Below are positions 6,987 to 9,799 of a stretch of DNA of 9,799 nt, piece after piece. This DNA is from Thermodesulfovibrionales bacterium. Its GTDB lineage: Bacteria; Nitrospirota; Thermodesulfovibrionia; Thermodesulfovibrionales; SM23-35. The translations under genes and the position numbers were made by a program. The stretch is taken from NCBI GenBank assembly GCA_020053565.1, contig JAGVMY010000024.1, forward strand, positions 1-9,799, in the 5' to 3' direction. The notes under the pieces were generated by a model. That model did not search any database. It was given only the letters and a program-made list of their open reading frames with translations, and had not been told where the DNA came from. Within the stretch, counting starts at the first letter, position 1. Each line of letters starts with the position of its first letter.

Positions 6987-7104
6987 TAAAGACAGGATAT
7001 TACCCTTGAGCGGTTTTGAATTCCGATTCATCGGAATTCACCTCGGAGTCCCCTGATGTATGTCAGGGGACGAGAATGAGCGAAAGGGTTATGTCCTGTC
7101 TTTA
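6987..7104. repeat. 118-bp element with 21-bp terminal inverted repeats and two internal hairpins
   Basis: The ends (6987-7007 and 7084-7104) are inverted copies matching at 19 of 21 positions, both beginning TAAAGACAGGA. Inside are two perfect hairpins: 7017-7027 with 7030-7040 (11 bp, TGAATTCCGAT, 2-base loop) and 7048-7056 with 7063-7071 (9 bp, GTCCCCTGA, 6-base loop). The whole folds as a three-way junction on either strand. There is no open reading frame and no U-tract after the stem, so it is not an obvious intrinsic terminator. The best reading is a non-autonomous mobile element (MITE or REP-like) between hisC and aroF. A structured leader RNA for aroF is the alternative. Confidence 0.8.
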
Positions 7105-7118
7105 GAGATGTACTCATT

Positions 7119-8219
7119 TTACTTTTTACCTTTCACTTTCTTTAATGCTTCGATGAATCTCTTATTTTCCTCAGGCAACCCTATGGTTACTCTTATTTCC
7201 TGAGGCCCTACCGGCCTGACAATTACACCGTGTCTGAGTAGCTCATTGTATAACACATTTGAATTTTCTCCTAATGGCAGATATATAAAGTTTGCCTCTG
7301 TGGGAACATAGTTCATTCCAAAAGAGTCAAGTTCTTTATAAAGATATCTTTTGCCCTGCTCATTGATTTCACGAGAATACTTTACATGGCTCTCGTCTTT
7401 AAGGGCATATACTGCTGCGATCTGCGCTAAAGAGTTTGTGTTAAACGGGGGTCTTAATTTATTTATCTCCACGATAATATCCTCTCTTGCAATTCCATAG
7501 CCAATCCTGATACCTGCAAGCCCGTATATTTTCGAAAAGGTTCTGAGTATCAGTATATCTCTTCCTGCCCTGAAATGCTTTATACTATCAGCATACTCAG
7601 CGTCTGTTATATATTCATAGTATGCTTCATCAACAACAACCAATACCCCATCGGGAATCCTGTTCATTAAACGGTCAAATTCCTCACGTTTATTTATAGT
7701 ACCTGTCGGGTTATTCGGATTCGCGACAAACAACATCTTTGTATTTTGGGTGACTCCCTTTGCCATCGCATCTAAGTCATGTGTATAATTTCTCAGAGGT
7801 ATCTGAATAGGTTTTCCACCTGTTGCCTGCACCGACATAGGATAGACAATAAAAGATGGATGAGCCATAACAGCCTCATCACCTAATTGAATAAATGTCC
7901 TTATCACAAGATCAATCAGCTCATTCGATCCATTGCCAAGGATTATCTCTTCTTCTCTCACAGAGAGTTTTTCTGATAGCGCTTTTTTGATATAATACCC
8001 GCTTCCATCAGGGTATCTGTTTAAACTGTTTGTACTCACTAAATATGTCAGGCTGTCTATTATTGCCTGGAGCGCCATTGGAGACGGGCCAACAGGGTTC
8101 TCATTTGATGCGAGTTTTACAGAGTTCCTTATGCCAAGTTCCCGTTCGAGTTCCTCAATTGGTTTACCAGGAACATAAGGCTTAATGTTTGATATGTAGT
8201 CTGGAGGTTTAATCGTCAC
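7119..8219 (-). CDS. hisC: Histidinol-phosphate / aromatic amino acid aminotransferase (class I/II PLP)
   Basis: HisC enzymes transfer an amino group from glutamate to imidazole-acetol phosphate; several also make Phe and Tyr from their 2-oxo acids. From a GTG at 8219 the protein has 366 residues. Motifs are KLASNENPVGPSP (35-47), GNGSNELID (95-103), ANPNNPTGT (166-174), VVVDEAYYEY (194-203), RTFSKIYGLAGIRIGY (226-241, with PLP-binding K230) and EIRVTIG (341-347, with substrate-carboxylate R343). I chose GTG because it overlaps the pheA stop as GTGA and gives the family N-terminus; the longer reading from 8264 adds 15 residues read from the pheA 3' end. No histidine gene is nearby and both flanking genes make aromatic products, so I infer its job here is Phe/Tyr transamination. 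Sequence alone cannot exclude a dual role. Confidence 0.92.
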   Translation of the reverse strand: MTIKPPDYISNIKPYVPGKPIEELERELGIRNSVKLASNENPVGPSPMALQAIIDSLTYLVSTNSLNRYPDGSGYYIKKALSEKLSVREEEIILGNGSNELIDLVIRTFIQLGDEAVMAHPSFIVYPMSVQATGGKPIQIPLRNYTHDLDAMAKGVTQNTKMLFVANPNNPTGTINKREEFDRLMNRIPDGVLVVVDEAYYEYITDAEYADSIKHFRAGRDILILRTFSKIYGLAGIRIGYGIAREDIIVEINKLRPPFNTNSLAQIAAVYALKDESHVKYSREINEQGKRYLYKELDSFGMNYVPTEANFIYLPLGENSNVLYNELLRHGVIVRPVGPQEIRVTIGLPEENKRFIEALKKVKGKK

Positions 8220-9286
8220 GTTCCACCATGAGGATAAGATCCGAGAATTTTTACATAGAGACAATTCTCTTTCATAGTATCAACAGCCTTCCTTACTTTT
8301 TTATCATCTATATGACCTTCCATATCTACAAAGAATATATACTCCCATGCCTTTCTCTTAGATGGCCTCGACTCTATCTTGGTCAGATTAATTTTTGCCC
8401 TTTTAAAGGGTGAGAGTATATCATAGAGTGCTCCGGGCCTATCTTTAATCGAGAACATAATCGATGTTTTATCTCTTCCTGTTTTTGGAGGAAATTCTTT
8501 TGAGATGACGAGGAACCTCGTGTAGTTGTGCTTAATATCCTCGATATTCTTCTCAAAAAAGCGCAGGTCGTAGATCTTTGCAGCCAGTTCACTCGCAATA
8601 GCTGCTGCCTCATCATCCACAAATGCAAGCTCTGCAGCCTTTGCAGTACTTGTGGATTCGAGGATTGGCACTCCAGGGAGGTTTAACTCAAGCCATCGCC
8701 TGCATTGTGCTGCTGCCTGTGGATTGGAGTAAATCTTCTTTATCTTTGCCTTGTCACCGCTCTTTGAAAGGAGATTATGGGAGATCTCGAGCATTACCTC
8801 TGCAGAAACCTTAAGGTCATAGTCCATAAACATGTCAAGGGTATAGCTGACAACTCCCTCATTTGAGTTTTCCACAGGCACAACACCAAATCCTGCCTTA
8901 CCTGCTTCAACGGCATCGAAAACATCCCTAATACTTTCAACCGGCATAAATGAGGCTGATGAACCAAAGTGTCTCAATGCTGCGAGGTGCGTAAAGGTTG
9001 CGAGCGGACCGAAGAAAGCTACTTTCAATGGTTCCTCGAGAGAAAGAGATGCAGAGAGGATCTCCCGGTAAATGACTTTCAGGGTCTCATGAGGGAATGG
9101 CCCTTTGTTGAGGGCAGTCAAGCGTTCAAGAATTTCCCTTTCACGCTCGGGCGAATAGAATTTCGCCTTCTCGTTGCGTTTAATGTGGGAGATCCCAATG
9201 ACAACCTCAGCCCTTTTGTTCAGGAGCTTAAGGATCTCATTGTCGATCTGATCAATCTCTCTCCTTAATTTTTCAAGTTCCTTCAT
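8216..9286 (-). CDS. pheA: Bifunctional chorismate mutase / prephenate dehydratase
   Basis: PheA converts chorismate to prephenate and then to phenylpyruvate. The 356 residues split into three parts. An AroQ chorismate mutase helix bundle spans 1-85 (LRREIDQIDNEILKLLNKRA, then IKRNEKAKFYSPERE). The dehydratase domain spans about 87-265 and includes FFGPLATFTHLAA (91-103), VPVENSNEGVV (136-146) and HNYTRFLV (253-260). The C-terminal ACT domain spans about 274-350 and includes DRPGALYDIL (282-291) and the Phe-binding ESRPSK (305-310). In the family Phe binding to ACT inhibits the dehydratase. The ATG at 9286 has AAGGGG 7 bases upstream. It is the first gene of the minus-strand train, about 40 bases downstream of a plausible promoter, and I see no Phe-rich leader peptide. 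Its stop overlaps the hisC GTG. Confidence 0.97.
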   Translation of the reverse strand: MKELEKLRREIDQIDNEILKLLNKRAEVVIGISHIKRNEKAKFYSPEREREILERLTALNKGPFPHETLKVIYREILSASLSLEEPLKVAFFGPLATFTHLAALRHFGSSASFMPVESIRDVFDAVEAGKAGFGVVPVENSNEGVVSYTLDMFMDYDLKVSAEVMLEISHNLLSKSGDKAKIKKIYSNPQAAAQCRRWLELNLPGVPILESTSTAKAAELAFVDDEAAAIASELAAKIYDLRFFEKNIEDIKHNYTRFLVISKEFPPKTGRDKTSIMFSIKDRPGALYDILSPFKRAKINLTKIESRPSKRKAWEYIFFVDMEGHIDDKKVRKAVDTMKENCLYVKILGSYPHGGT

Positions 9287-9332
9287 CGTGACACCCCTTC
9301 CGTAATAGACAATAGTATAACATCAAAGGGAC

Positions 9333-9361
9333 ATCCTAAGTCACCAGCACTGAACCGTCAA
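9333..9361 (-). promoter_or_regulatory. Putative sigma-70 promoter for the pheA operon
   Basis: On the minus strand, TTGACG (9356-9361) and TAGGAT (9333-9338) are separated by exactly 17 bases, matching 5 of 6 and 4 of 6 consensus positions. Transcription would start near 9326, giving an untranslated leader of about 40 bases. A weaker TATACT occurs nearer the gene but has no well-spaced -35 partner. This is a pattern match without experimental support. Confidence 0.45.
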
Positions 9362-9398
9362 TCTTTTTTGCGTGGAATTTAAAAAGTATAATTAAAAG

Positions 9399-9428
9399 TT
9401 GTTAATTTATAGTTTTTATCATTATAAT
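9399..9428 (+). promoter_or_regulatory. Putative sigma-70 promoter for budA
   Basis: TTGTTA (9399-9404) and a perfect TATAAT (9423-9428) are 18 bases apart in a very A/T-rich stretch. The predicted start near 9435 would leave a leader of about 50 bases before the ATG. A/T-rich DNA yields chance matches, so confidence is moderate. The divergent pheA promoter lies about 40 bases away, leaving room for a shared regulator, though I see no clear operator palindrome. Confidence 0.4.
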
Positions 9429-9485
9429 TTTCTTATACAATTTCCTCTATCCTTAAGGAAAGAAAGGAAAGGATTTTCAGAACAG

Positions 9486-9799
9486 ATGATTCGCTCCTTA
9501 TTGCTATTAACGATTTTGTTTGTATCCTTATTCGGATGCTCTCACCCGAAAGAAAACAGGGATGTCTTATTTCAAACATCAACAATCAATGCCCTTCTTG
9601 AAGGGGTCTATGATGGAAACATAACCTTTAAAGAACTGAAGGAACACGGTGATTTTGGGATAGGTACTTTTAATGGGCTTGATGGTGAAATGATCGGGCT
9701 GGAGAATAAATTCTATCAGATAAAAGCAGATGGGAAAGTTTATCCTGTTGATGACGGGATGAAAACATCATTCGCGATGGTGACCTTCTTTGAACCAGA
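9486..9799 (+). CDS. budA: Acetolactate decarboxylase with lipoprotein signal, N-terminal part only
   Basis: The enzyme decarboxylates (S)-2-acetolactate to (R)-acetoin. About 104 residues are visible before the right edge. Residues 1-18 are a hydrophobic signal ending VSLFGC, a lipobox-like site with the cysteine at 18, so the mature protein is probably a lipid-anchored exported enzyme. The next part fits the family closely: LFQTSTINALLEGVYDG, then GDFGIGTFNGLDGEMIGL, FYQIKADGKVYPV and MVTFFEP. The metal-binding histidines lie in the missing C-terminal half. The ATG at 9486 has only a poor ribosome site (AAAGGA about 12 bases upstream), but no better in-frame start exists. It is transcribed away from the aromatic operon. 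Pathway partners such as acetolactate synthase are not in view. Confidence 0.9.
   Translation, partial: MIRSLLLLTILFVSLFGCSHPKENRDVLFQTSTINALLEGVYDGNITFKELKEHGDFGIGTFNGLDGEMIGLENKFYQIKADGKVYPVDDGMKTSFAMVTFFEP

Noticed and set aside
6987..7104. Intrinsic transcription terminator between hisC and aroF
   Set aside because: The stems are strong but no U-run follows on the minus strand, and the downstream genes need the same transcription unless a separate promoter exists; I could not find a convincing one in the 38 bases left before aroF.
8383..8628. 81-residue minus-strand frame overlapping pheA
   Set aside because: It is an alternative frame of the pheA dehydratase/ACT region with no family features of its own.
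9287..9360. Attenuator leader peptide rich in Phe or Tyr ahead of pheA
   Set aside because: The predicted leader is only about 40 bases. I found no short frame with clustered aromatic codons and no alternative hairpins.

Overview
The window is a chromosomal stretch from a Gram-negative-type bacterium with a moderate-to-low GC content. One minus-strand gene train runs from about 9286 down to the left edge, and one partial plus-strand gene sits at the right edge. The order pheA, hisC, DAHP synthase, tyrA, aroA, cmk, (plsC), ispH, rpsA, sppA resembles layouts I recall from Nitrospirota (Thermodesulfovibrio-like) and from Geobacter-type Desulfobacterota. The phylum is inferred from gene order and style only.

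Reading in the direction of transcription, the first half (9286 to 3633) encodes aromatic amino acid synthesis. It holds chorismate mutase/prephenate dehydratase (pheA), a HisC-type aminotransferase, a type I-beta DAHP synthase, prephenate dehydrogenase (tyrA) and EPSP synthase (aroA). Together these cover pathway entry, the EPSP step, both post-chorismate branches and a transaminase that could finish Phe and Tyr. The second half encodes cytidylate kinase (cmk), a decayed lysophosphatidate acyltransferase (plsC), the last enzyme of the MEP isoprenoid pathway (ispH), ribosomal protein S1 (rpsA) and the start of a SppA-like signal peptide peptidase. Most junctions overlap by 4 bases (ATGA, GTGA or TTGA) and tyrA/aroA overlap by 14, so the train looks like one translationally coupled operon. 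A sigma-70-like promoter lies upstream of pheA. Divergently, at 9486, an acetolactate decarboxylase (budA) begins with a lipoprotein signal peptide.

The enzymes are ordinary housekeeping types. The unusual content is repetitive DNA lodged in and between them. There are three short arrays of different base composition but the same 7-base period, at 2622-2695, 4711-4740 and 5853-5927. A G/C-rich inverted repeat lies beside the second array, and the pair is translated as an in-frame insertion of about 28 residues in AroA. A 118-bp element between hisC and the DAHP synthase gene has 21-bp terminal inverted repeats around two perfect hairpins and looks like a MITE or REP-type element. The plsC remnant keeps recognisable N-terminal, FPEG-motif and C-terminal blocks but has lost the segments between them. 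I found no RNA gene, CRISPR array or new defence system.
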